64,000 nt of DNA from Fontivita pretiosa (lineage in GTDB: Bacteria; Planctomycetota; Phycisphaerae; Tepidisphaerales; Tepidisphaeraceae): assembly GCF_050410795.1 (NCBI RefSeq), contig NZ_CP191258.1, positions 4,464,001-4,528,000 of the forward strand, written 5' to 3'. Of this stretch, positions 24,901 to 31,500 are shown one piece after another. The position numbers and the translations under genes are program-made. The notes beneath the pieces were generated by a model, which saw only the letters and a list, made by a program, of their open reading frames with translations, was not told the origin of the DNA and made no database searches. Every line of letters begins with the position of its first letter. Positions within the stretch are counted from its first letter, which is position 1.

Positions 24901-25307
24901 AGAAAATCCTCAAGGAAAAGGTGACAGTCGCCTTTTTCCGCCCGGCGTTTGCCGATCGTGAGCAGCCGGCACAGTCGCCCGTATGCTGCGCGGTTGGGCG
25001 CCCAGACGAGCAGGTCGGGCGTGTGGTCCTGGAAGACGAGCCTGGCGCCCACGAGCAGCTTAAGCCCGCACTGCTTCGCCGCCGCGTGGGCGCGGACAAC
25101 GCCCGCCAGCGTGTTGTGGTCGGTGATCGCGATGGCGCGATATCCCAGATTCGCCGCCTGGTATACCAGCTCATCCGGATGCGATGCGCCTCGAAGAAAC
25201 GAGAAGTTGCTGGTCACCTCCAGCTCCGCGTACGGCAGCTCGCAGGCAGCGACGCACGTCGGCGGCGGCAAAGGCTCGCGAAGTTTGTAATTCGGTTCCT
25301 CGGGCAT
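21939..25307 (-). CDS. dnaE2: Error-prone DNA polymerase DnaE2 (C-family) with in-frame repeat insertions
   Basis: A 1122-residue C-family polymerase of the ImuA-ImuB-DnaE2 translesion mutasome. The PHP domain is at the start (NFSFLRGASHPDELV, TDHNTLAGVV). The palm holds GRGSAANSAVCY, the PPDIDVDFEHERR catalytic pair, and the third catalytic Asp in LKVDVLALGML (near residue 549). FGDYGFPESHAASFALL is the fingers motif; an OB fold (VKVAGLVLVRQRPGTASGVVFMTLEDETG) ends the protein. Three segments are foreign to the family and consist of translated short repeats: about 567-620, about 858-880 and about 968-982. All keep the frame, so the gene still reads through. It is third in the imuA-imuB-dnaE2 set, 87 bases after imuB. 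Confidence 0.95.
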   Translation of the reverse strand: MPEEPNYKLREPLPPPTCVAACELPYAELEVTSNFSFLRGASHPDELVYQAANLGYRAIAITDHNTLAGVVRAHAAAKQCGLKLLVGARLVFQDHTPDLLVWAPNRAAYGRLCRLLTIGKRRAEKGDCHLFLEDFLEHCEGLLAAACFCPTTDRNLCPSGVLHILRETMSDRLSLAVSRLYGADDETHLDRMIRLSRETRIPLLATNGVYYHDPGRRALQDVLTCIRHGCTIHEAGFRLFANGERYLKSPAQMHRLFAEYPAAIDRAIEIAGQCNFSLEQLKYEYPDEVVPAGQTPIQYLSQLAWSGAAERYPDGIPDKVRALIERELKLIEQLRIEAYFLTVYDLVKYARSRGILCQGRGSAANSAVCYCIGITSVDPARIDLLFERFVSAARNEPPDIDVDFEHERREEVIQYVYQKYGRDRCGIAAEVITYRGRSAVRDVGKAMGLSLDMVDSMARKLDWWHRGTLSESMMRECGLDPNDRTVKQVTELVGQLLGFPRHLSQHVGGMVMTRGPLCELVPIENAAMPDRTVIEWDKDDIDELGILKVDVLALGMLTCISKAFSMLNGRHGGTEARRHEGIMLRWGDGAMGRWGDGPYSPSSHLPISPSSVHRASAPACLELHTIPSEDPAVYDMICDADTIGVFQIESRAQMSMLPRLRPRNFYDLVIEVAIVRPGPIQGNMVHPYLRRRNGQEVVSYPSEALRQVLGKTLGVPLFQEQAMRIAMVAAGFSGAEADQLRRAMAAWRKSGELLRFRERIIDGMLRNGYSLQFAQQCFEQIKGFGDYGFPESHAASFALLVYVSAWLKRYHPAAFCAALLNSQPMGFYQPAQIVRDAREHGVQVRPIDVNFSQWDCTLEERHQGTEPRSHEGSGKATWGMNGPALRLGFRQIKGLKEAHARLLVEARTRVGQFKSIEHLQRTTGLPVWTIRKLAEADAFGSLGLSRRQSLWDALELKDVSAPLIDHAPSSDPPDCSSARLPTMPLPQEVKIDYQTTGLSLKRHPVSFAREALDGQRILTARQATSLPNGRWVKVAGLVLVRQRPGTASGVVFMTLEDETGVVNLIVKPDIYERYRAAARHAALLQCDGYLQRQGQVVHVMAKRLLDRSDLICGYAISSRDFH
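22370..22408. repeat. Short-repeat insertion in dnaE2 (GCAGATGAGCAG type)
   Basis: The tract gcgggcagatgagcag followed by gggaggatcggaagatgg shares the 15-mer CGGGCAGATGAGCAG with the repeat in imuA at 27463-27477. It falls in the variable linker before the OB-fold end of DnaE2 (translated DPPDCSSARLP), and keeps the frame. Confidence 0.65.
22693..22733. repeat. Short-repeat insertion in dnaE2 (GGCTCCGTG type)
   Basis: Copies of a nine-base unit (cttcgtggc, tccgtggct, ccgtgcctt, ggtgccttt) give the translated phrase ERHQGTEPRSHEG between DCTLE and PALRLGF, positions that are adjacent or nearly so in ordinary DnaE2 proteins. It is the same family as the outer arms of the element at 23446-23608. 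Confidence 0.8.
23446..23608. repeat. Composite palindromic short-repeat insertion inside the DnaE2 palm
   Basis: About 163 bases made of two nested inverted-repeat families. The outer arms are runs of a GGCACGGA/GGCACGAA unit at 23572-23603, with its complement at 23446-23470. The inner arms are runs of GATGGGGC/GGGGAGAT units, complementary across the middle near 23510. The element could fold into one long imperfect hairpin. Translated it gives HGGTEARRHEG then Gly/Asp/Arg-rich and Ser/Pro-rich stretches, in frame, between ISKAFSML and the family-conserved TIPSEDPAVYDM. Confidence 0.85.
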
Positions 25308-25323
25308 AAGGGGTAGTAAAGCA

Positions 25324-25391
25324 AGAGACGCAGAGACGAAGTGGAGACATCGTCACCTTATCACTTGGCCTGTCCGTCTCTCCGTCTCTTC
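25324..25391. repeat. Palindromic short repeat between imuB and dnaE2
   Basis: AGAGACGCAGAGACGAAG at 25324-25341 faces CCGTCTCTCCGTCTCTT near 25374-25390, with about 33 bases between. It fills nearly the whole 87-base gap between imuB stop and dnaE2 start and could form a hairpin in the transcript. Same structural class as the elements inside the three genes. Confidence 0.75.
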
Positions 25392-25394
25392 CGC

Positions 25395-27050
25395 TCATTC
25401 AAACTCTCCATGCACATACCACTTTCGCGTTTCGGTCACGCGGAAGATCCAGTAACGCTTGCCCGTCTCGTCTTCCACGTCGAAATAGTCGCGCGTTTTG
25501 TGGTGGCCCTGCCACCACTGCCCGGCGATGCGTTCCGGGCCGACGCTGTGGATGACGCGGTGGACCCTGCCGCGCCAGGTGAAGCAGACGCACCGGCCCT
25601 CGCAGTCATGCGAAGGCGAGACGATCACGCCTATCTGTTCGGGCATGTTCAGCAGGTGCAGCGGACGAATCGCCGCCGTGTAGCACGGACCTGGCGTCCG
25701 CGATCGCACCAGGTCGAGGGCTGGAACAGCGTGACAGGCCTTTTCCGGCACATACGACTCGACAAGACACGGTTGCAGAATGACTCGATCTCCCAGCCGA
25801 ATCCGCAGCCGCTCGATCAGATGGGCCAGTTCGGCCTCGGCGGCGAAGGTTTCGTCTTCCGCCAAGTCGATCTGCTCCTCGCTGATGCGCTGCGACCGCG
25901 CGACGACCAGGCGGATGCCAAGGAAGCCTGTATCTGTTTCAATGTTCTCCATCGCGCAGCGGAGCAGGTTGAAAAGGTTTCCCGGCTGGCGCGATGGCCG
26001 CGAAAGGTGGATCGTCCTGCGCAGCGTCGCCGCGTACGGGCGGAAAAATTCCACCTCCAGTTCCCGCGCGCCGTGGCCGCGCCTGTGCAGCTCGGCCACC
26101 ACCTGCGTGATCAGCTTCCTGAAGACGGCCCAGATGGCTTCGAGCGAATCGACGGGTCCGTCGAAGTCCATCCGCGCCTCGATCGGCCAGAAGTGCTCAA
26201 GCGGCACGAGTGGCTCGGGAATTCGCCCCAGCGCCTGATCCAGGCGCATCAGCAACTCCTCGCCGAATCGCGCGGGCAGGGCCGATCGCGGCAGACACAT
26301 GAGCTGCCCGATCGTGTCGATGCCCAGATGATGCAGTGCCGCGGCGGTGTCGGGAGAGATCCGCAGCGCGATCGGAGGCAGAGGGGCAAGGACAGAGGGC
26401 AGGGAACCCGGGGCCGAAGAAGGTGTGGAATGGCCCGCGAATGCCAATGCCCAGGCGGCGCCGGGCGTGGGGGCGACGGCGAGGCGCGCGCCGATGTTGA
26501 AGCATCGCATCGCGTCGGAAATCTGCCTGAGGATGTTTTCCAGTCCGCCGAAGACGCGCTCGCAGCCGCTGAGGTCGAGGAAAATGCAAGGATGAAGCAA
26601 GAAGGATGAGGGATGAGTTTTGCTCTGCTTTTCATCCTTTTGCCTCCGGTTTTCATTCCCGGGTTCGATCGCCACCACCGGGCTGAAGCGCATCATCCAC
26701 CGACCGAGCGCTTCGAGGGCGGCGGCGTCGCGGTGGGGGTCGTGCTCGGCGTGCGCCAGGTGCGCGCACAGCGCGCGGGCCTGCGCCAGCGTCATCCCCA
26801 CACGAATGCCGAAGTCCCGCGCTTCCCCGGAAACCGCCACGACCTGCTGTCGGCCGGCGATGGTGCGGACGAGAACGAGGGGACCGGGGGGATTTCGGAT
26901 CTCGGATTTCGGATTGTGAATCCGGTTTGCGCGCAATCCGCAATCTGAAATCCGCAACCTGCGATCATGCCGATGCCCGGATCGGACGATCTGTCTTCGC
27001 AGCCGGTCGATCGGCCAGTTGGTCAACAGCACGCACAAGATGTTCTTCAC
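25395..27050 (-). CDS. imuB: ImuB, catalytically inactive Y-family polymerase-like mutasome hub, with repeat insertions
   Basis: A 551-residue protein from the GTG at 27050, chosen because TGGAG lies eight bases upstream and KNILCVLLTNWPIDRLRRQ is the usual ImuB start. Y-family landmarks include VSGEARDFGIRVGMTLAQARALC, FLDLSGCERVFGG and ISPDTAAALHHLGIDTIGQL; the Y-family catalytic acidic residues are not in place, as expected for ImuB. It would link ImuA, the beta clamp and DnaE2. Three family-foreign segments are translated short repeats: about 28-55 (RLRISDCGLR ... KSEIRNP), about 130-153 (ENRRQKDEK ... HPSSFLLHP) and about 205-225. The gene overlaps imuA by 86 bases in another frame. Confidence 0.9.
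   Translation of the reverse strand: MKNILCVLLTNWPIDRLRRQIVRSGHRHDRRLRISDCGLRANRIHNPKSEIRNPPGPLVLVRTIAGRQQVVAVSGEARDFGIRVGMTLAQARALCAHLAHAEHDPHRDAAALEALGRWMMRFSPVVAIEPGNENRRQKDEKQSKTHPSSFLLHPCIFLDLSGCERVFGGLENILRQISDAMRCFNIGARLAVAPTPGAAWALAFAGHSTPSSAPGSLPSVLAPLPPIALRISPDTAAALHHLGIDTIGQLMCLPRSALPARFGEELLMRLDQALGRIPEPLVPLEHFWPIEARMDFDGPVDSLEAIWAVFRKLITQVVAELHRRGHGARELEVEFFRPYAATLRRTIHLSRPSRQPGNLFNLLRCAMENIETDTGFLGIRLVVARSQRISEEQIDLAEDETFAAEAELAHLIERLRIRLGDRVILQPCLVESYVPEKACHAVPALDLVRSRTPGPCYTAAIRPLHLLNMPEQIGVIVSPSHDCEGRCVCFTWRGRVHRVIHSVGPERIAGQWWQGHHKTRDYFDVEDETGKRYWIFRVTETRKWYVHGEFE
26377..26410. repeat. Short-repeat insertion in imuB (GGGCAGAGG type)
   Basis: Degenerate copies of an eight-base phrase (ggcagagg, ggcaagga, cagagggc, agggaac) give the translated PGSLPSVLAPLPP, in the spacer before the helix-hairpin-helix-like segment of ImuB. 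Frame is kept. Confidence 0.6.
26585..26662. repeat. Palindromic short-repeat insertion in imuB (AAGGATGA type)
   Basis: The left half aaggatgagggatgag and the right half ttttcatccttttgc are complementary runs of a seven-base AAGGATG unit. Translated on the gene strand it reads KDEKQSKTHPSSFLLHP, splitting the conserved join between SPVVAIEPG and FLDLSGCERVF. Frame is kept. Confidence 0.8.
26889..26966. repeat. Palindromic short-repeat insertion in imuB (ATCCGAAATC type)
   Basis: The left half ggatttcggatctcggatttcgg faces the right half gcaatccgcaatctgaaatccgc; both are runs of a roughly ten-base ATCCGCAATC unit. It starts exactly at the imuA stop codon and gives RISDCGLR ... NPKSEIRNP near the ImuB N-terminus. 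The same unit recurs at 60905-60998 in non-coding DNA. Confidence 0.85.
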
Positions 27051-27786
27051 GGTGATGCTCCAGGATGACGGTTTGCCCGACGCGTCCTCCATGAGCGTGA
27101 ATCAGTTGAATCTTCCACCTTTGCACGTTACGCAGCCCCTGGCAGGGGCAGACCAGCCAGCGGGTGGCGGCGGCGTAAATCGAGGCGTTGCGGTCGAGCG
27201 GGCGAAGCAGGATGCCGATTCCGCCACCGTGTTCGGCGGCGAGCTGGAGCCGCCGCGCCTCGATCCGCGAGAGCCTGCTCACCGGCGCGATCGTCGCCGC
27301 GATGCCTTTGCAGCGCAGGCATTCGGTGATGGCCCACAACTGCTCGGCCGCGTTGGACGGATACAGCAGGAAAAGTTTTTCCGGCGGCACGCCCGCCGCC
27401 GCCACCGCCGGCGGGTAGAGCGTGCGATGAGGGTCGCACCACACGATTGGAGAGCAGACGGGCAGATGAGCAGATGGACAGATGGGATGATGGGGCGATG
27501 GCAAGTGGATCAAATCCTGCTGCTGATTGCCCCGCTGGCCCATCATTCTGTCTGCTGCTGCCGCGGCGCGTGCCAGCAGCAGGGGGAAGAATCGCGGCAT
27601 GCCGTGACGAGGCTCGGTGAGAATCTCATGGACGGCGCCGCGCGCGAACAGGCCATGGGGCAGCAGTCGATCGATGGCGGCCAGACCGGTTCGAAAGCCG
27701 CGTGATGTGGGTCCGGTCGGATCCGGCGAATCCCACTGCCGCGTGGTGGTGAAGATCTGGCCATTGTGACAGGAGACAAACCGCAT
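26965..27786 (-). CDS. imuA: ImuA, RecA-like mutasome accessory protein, with repeat insertion
   Basis: A 273-residue protein from ATG 27786 (GGGGAA upstream; the open frame to 27852 would cover the promoter). RecA/ImuA-type core: FRTGLAAIDRLLPHGLFARGAVHEIL, then the strand PIVWCDPHRTLYPPAVAAAGV, LWAITECLRCKGIAATIAPV, RLQLAAEHGGGIGILLRP and a C-terminal basic domain. The ATP-binding P-loop of RecA is not evident, as in other ImuA proteins. About 33 residues (RMMGQRGNQQQDLIHL ... SAHLPVCS) between the first helix and PIVWCDP are a translated short repeat absent from the family. It is first in the mutasome operon and its end overlaps imuB. Confidence 0.88.
   Translation of the reverse strand: MRFVSCHNGQIFTTTRQWDSPDPTGPTSRGFRTGLAAIDRLLPHGLFARGAVHEILTEPRHGMPRFFPLLLARAAAAADRMMGQRGNQQQDLIHLPSPHHPICPSAHLPVCSPIVWCDPHRTLYPPAVAAAGVPPEKLFLLYPSNAAEQLWAITECLRCKGIAATIAPVSRLSRIEARRLQLAAEHGGGIGILLRPLDRNASIYAAATRWLVCPCQGLRNVQRWKIQLIHAHGGRVGQTVILEHHREEHLVRAVDQLADRPAAKTDRPIRASA
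27454..27559. repeat. Composite short-repeat insertion in imuA (GCAGATGG / GATGGGGC type)
   Basis: Runs of gcagatg and gatgggg units (27458-27500) are followed by partly complementary gccccgctggcccatcattctgtctgctgctg (27529-27559). It has the same layout as the inner part of the dnaE2 element. It shares the 15-mer CGGGCAGATGAGCAG with the dnaE2 insertion at 22374. Frame is kept. Confidence 0.8.
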
Positions 27787-27817
27787 GTCGTTCCCCGATC
27801 TGTTAGGATAAAGTTTG

Positions 27818-27846
27818 GTATAAAGCGGAGGAGGATGCGGTGTCAA
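27818..27846 (-). promoter_or_regulatory. Near-consensus sigma70 promoter of imuA-imuB-dnaE2
   Basis: On the minus strand a perfect TTGACA (27846-27841), a 17-base spacer and TTATAC (27823-27818) lie about 32 bases before the imuA start. Such a strong promoter for a mutagenic operon implies a repressor. A loose dyad GGTTCAATTTCGATCAAACC at 27865-27884, just upstream of the -35, is a possible operator, but it does not match a LexA box that I know. Confidence 0.7.
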
Positions 27847-28044
27847 TCGCATGAAAAGGGGATTGGTTCAATTTCGATCAAACCCGGTTTATTGAGCGAA
27901 AAACAGGCGCGGGTCGGCGGGATCGACGAATTTGATTGACTTGGGCGGCTACGACAGTAGCTTGTGCCCAGGCCCGGGGCTGATTCGGGTATCTTCGCCC
28001 GGTTCTGCGGTTCCATCACTCGTCAGAACAGCATTGGAGACAGC

Positions 28045-31000
28045 ATGTCGCCAGCAAAGCGCGCGGGAGTATTGTCGGCGGCGGCGTTCGGGGCATGCGC
28101 CGGCTGGGCGATGCATCCTGCCGCGGCGCCGGCGGCGGCGTTCACCTGGATCGCCACCACCAGCGGCAACTGGAGCACGCCCGCCAACTGGAGCGCCGCG
28201 GCGGTTCCCGTCTCCGCTGGCGACACGCTGCTGCGTTTTACGCCCACTGGTGGCACGCAGTTCGACGCCTTCAACGACGTCGCCTCCCCGTTCACCCTCA
28301 ACATCCTCTGGTTCACCAACAACTCAACACAGAACCAGACGATCAGCGGCGGGCCATTGCGGTTCGTGCCGATCCCCGGCGTGCAGCAGGAGACCATCTC
28401 CTGGCAGGTTCCTTCAGGAACGGCATCCTTTGGATCGCTCACCATCGCCAACGACGTGATCCTGAGCAACGATCTGCTCGTGATCGGGGCGCGGATCCCG
28501 ATGACCTTCGCCGGCGCGATCAGCGGTTCGGGGCGGCTGTCGGCGACGTTCGGCGGAACGATCAACCTCACCGGCGCCAACAGCTACGCCGGCGGAACCT
28601 CCATCGCCTTCTCCACCGTCCGCGCCAACGGCATCTCGAACATGGGCACGGGATCGGTGACCATCGGCGGCAACGAGGTGCCCATCAACTGGTTCGGACG
28701 CGCCTGGTTCGGCTCGGCGGCGAACGTCGCCTCGGGGCCGGGCAGCGTCCATGTCGGCGGCAATGGCTTCGTGCAGTTCGACCAGCTCGACGCGGCGGCG
28801 CTGGCGACCGTCGATCCTGGCTCCAGGGGCATCGTGGCGATCGACACCGCCACGACGATCTCGCCGGTGCTGGACATGTCCGGGCATCCCCGGATGCGCA
28901 TCGGCACGTACGTCGGCACCAGCACCCCCACCAACGTCCCGCTGAACGCGACGATCATCCCCGCGAACAACACATACCGCTTCGGTGGAACCGATCCGAG
29001 CGGCACCGACACGATCGCCGCCGACGCACTGGTCGTGCAGTCACTGCTGGGCGACGGCCCGCAGCCACGCGCGGTGAACATCGGCAACGACTACATCGGC
29101 CGAGGCGGGAAGGTGCGGCTGGTCAATCCGTTGAACAGCTACAGCGGCGGGACGATCGTCGATCGCAGCCCGACGTTTGGCGATCTGACGACGGGGCTGA
29201 GCTTCGACTACACGCCCGCGCCCGCAGAGACGCCGCTGGGCAGCGGTTCGCTCACCGTTCACGGCTCGCTCATCTTCGAGGGCACCTTCGGCGCCGTCGG
29301 TTCCCTTCCTAATGCGATCAACTTCCGCCCGGGAAGCAAGCTGCTGTTCAACAACGCGATCACGACAAGCCTTCCGGGCGGCGGGACCGCGCACACGCCG
29401 GTGCCGCTGGATCGCTGGGGCGACACCAAAGCGATCGATCTGAACGGGACCGAGCTGACGTTGCGGGCGCTCAACTCGCACAAGGAGACCGTCGGCACAC
29501 TCAGCTTCACTGAGGGAAATTACATTTACCTCGATCGCATCAGCACCAGCGGAACGGTGGAACTCGCGATGGCGTCGCTGAAGCGCTCGCCCGGCGGGCG
29601 CGGCACGCTCCAGATTGAGGGGCTGGGCGCCACGACGATCGGCACCACGCACAAGGTCTCCGTCGCCAATAGCATCAGCATTGTGCCCGACCCCAGCACT
29701 GGCATGGTGCATCCGTCGGTCGTGGCGGATCGTCCCGGCGACACGTTCTTCAGTCCCGGGGAGTTTCTACAGGTCGGCCCGGGCGGGACGCTGCTGACCA
29801 GCGCCTACGCAGGCACGTTCAGCGCCGCGCTGGACAACGAGATCGCCGCGCCGGGCAGCGGGTATTTCCACACGGGGGACGAGACGGTCTGGGCGCTGCG
29901 CACCGGGGCATCGACCTTCTCGGCGGGAAGCACGCTGCGGATCCGCAGCGGCGGGCTGATCCTCTACGGCTCGCTCAACAACCCCACCGGTACGCTGCTG
30001 TTCGACAACATGGGCCTGCCCACCGAAGGCATCGTCTACGTCGGCAACGGCCCGGGCAGTGGCAACGGAACGATCAACGCCAGCATCGCAGGCTCCGGCG
30101 GGTTGACCAAGTTCGGCGAAGGCACGCTCACGCTCACGGGCAACAACACGTTCACCGGCCCGGTGCACGTCAACGACGGCACGCTGCGTGCCGGCACCGC
30201 CGGCGCGCTGGGCACACCGACCAATCCCGTTTTTGTCGGCCTGCACGGAACGCTCGACTTGAACGGGCAGAACCTGACGCTGAGCTCGCTGACGGGCAGC
30301 GGCGGCGTGACCAGCACGCTCACCGGCACGACCACGTTGACGATCGACGCCGCCGGTGATCTGCGATTCGACGGGCGAATCTTCAGTACCACCTCGCGCC
30401 TCGTCGCACTGAACAAGACGGGCGACGCAACGCTCACGCTCGGCGGGTTCAACCGTTACCTGGGATTGACCGACGTGCAGAACGGCACGCTGAACCTGGC
30501 CGGGCGGAACCTGGGCGTGAGCACCACGATCTCCGGCGTGGTGGCGTTGCTGTACGGAGACTACAACACGGTGTTGGGCGGAGCGATCCGCGTCACCACC
30601 GATCACCGCATCGGCGCGCTCGGCGGCACGGGCGTGACCTACGTCGGCGACGGCGCGGAACTGATCGCCAAATCCGTCCGGCAGCACATGCTCAAGATCG
30701 AGGCCGGCGGAGTCACGACGATCCTGCCCAACGGCACGGATGCCGCCACCAGCCGCCTGGATATCCTCGCGATCGACGAGCGCTCGCCGGGCGCCAAGCT
30801 CGACCTGAATGACAACGATCTGGTCGTCAACACCGGTAGCCTCACGAATCTGACGCGCGTGCTCAAGGCGGGTCTGGAGAACGGCGGGGCGTTTGACTGG
30901 CGCGGCAAAGGGATCGCCAGCTCCAAAGCCTCCGACCGCAACCGCGACGCGGGAAGCTTCCTGTACGCCCTGGGCATCATCGCCAACGATCTGTCGCAAG

Positions 31001-31452
31001 TCGGAGGTTCCGGGCCCATCTACACCAGCTTCTCGGGCGAAACGCTGAGCGGAAATGAGCTGCTGGTGAAGTTCACGTATTTTGGCGACGCGGACCTGAG
31101 CGGCACGATCGACGCCACCGACTACAGCCTGATCGATAACGGATACGTCAACAGTCTCACCGGCTGGATCAACGGTGATTTCGACTACAGCGGTGTCATC
31201 GACGCGACGGATTATGCCCTGATCGATAACGCTTACGTGAACCAGAGCGGCGCGCTCGCCGAGGCGCTGATCGCCGGGCACAGCCGCATGTTTGGCGGCG
31301 AGTATCCGGCGGCGCTGCGTGCGATTCAATCGGGTGTGATTCCCGAGGGTGGCGCGGGCGGGCTTGTGATTGCGGGTCTGCTTGCCGCGGGGGCGGATCC
31401 GCGATCGCGCGACCGTCGCATCAGGCGGCCGATCCAATCGCCGCTGCGATGA
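28045..31452 (+). CDS. Secreted beta-strand-repeat protein with dockerin-like repeats and PEP-CTERM-like tail
   Basis: A 1135-residue exported protein from ATG 28045, with GGAGA before it. A signal peptide of about 32 residues ends in Ala-rich sequence before FTWIATTSGNWSTPANW, the usual start of these proteins. The body is a long beta-helix-type region with autotransporter-associated strand repeats (GSGRLSATFGGTINLTGANSYAGGTS; GSGGLTKFGEGTLTLTGNNTFTG; LNKTGDATLTLGGFN). Residues about 1013-1065 hold two dockerin-like calcium motifs (DADLSGTIDATDYSLIDNGYVN and DFDYSGVIDATDYALIDNAYVN). The end (VIPEGGAGGLVIAGLLAAG then RSRDRRIRR) resembles a PEP-CTERM sorting tail with PEG in place of PEP. Likely a surface or extracellular matrix protein. 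It converges with the histidine kinase gene. Confidence 0.87.
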   Translation: MSPAKRAGVLSAAAFGACAGWAMHPAAAPAAAFTWIATTSGNWSTPANWSAAAVPVSAGDTLLRFTPTGGTQFDAFNDVASPFTLNILWFTNNSTQNQTISGGPLRFVPIPGVQQETISWQVPSGTASFGSLTIANDVILSNDLLVIGARIPMTFAGAISGSGRLSATFGGTINLTGANSYAGGTSIAFSTVRANGISNMGTGSVTIGGNEVPINWFGRAWFGSAANVASGPGSVHVGGNGFVQFDQLDAAALATVDPGSRGIVAIDTATTISPVLDMSGHPRMRIGTYVGTSTPTNVPLNATIIPANNTYRFGGTDPSGTDTIAADALVVQSLLGDGPQPRAVNIGNDYIGRGGKVRLVNPLNSYSGGTIVDRSPTFGDLTTGLSFDYTPAPAETPLGSGSLTVHGSLIFEGTFGAVGSLPNAINFRPGSKLLFNNAITTSLPGGGTAHTPVPLDRWGDTKAIDLNGTELTLRALNSHKETVGTLSFTEGNYIYLDRISTSGTVELAMASLKRSPGGRGTLQIEGLGATTIGTTHKVSVANSISIVPDPSTGMVHPSVVADRPGDTFFSPGEFLQVGPGGTLLTSAYAGTFSAALDNEIAAPGSGYFHTGDETVWALRTGASTFSAGSTLRIRSGGLILYGSLNNPTGTLLFDNMGLPTEGIVYVGNGPGSGNGTINASIAGSGGLTKFGEGTLTLTGNNTFTGPVHVNDGTLRAGTAGALGTPTNPVFVGLHGTLDLNGQNLTLSSLTGSGGVTSTLTGTTTLTIDAAGDLRFDGRIFSTTSRLVALNKTGDATLTLGGFNRYLGLTDVQNGTLNLAGRNLGVSTTISGVVALLYGDYNTVLGGAIRVTTDHRIGALGGTGVTYVGDGAELIAKSVRQHMLKIEAGGVTTILPNGTDAATSRLDILAIDERSPGAKLDLNDNDLVVNTGSLTNLTRVLKAGLENGGAFDWRGKGIASSKASDRNRDAGSFLYALGIIANDLSQVGGSGPIYTSFSGETLSGNELLVKFTYFGDADLSGTIDATDYSLIDNGYVNSLTGWINGDFDYSGVIDATDYALIDNAYVNQSGALAEALIAGHSRMFGGEYPAALRAIQSGVIPEGGAGGLVIAGLLAAGADPRSRDRRIRRPIQSPLR

Positions 31453-31500
31453 GGGATCGCCTCTGATCGCGCGATCCACCAGGCGCTCAGGCCGCGACCT

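Noticed and set aside
27787..27852. Upstream extension of imuA to 27852
   Set aside because: It would place the -10 and -35 elements inside the coding region; the ATG at 27786 fits the promoter and family start.
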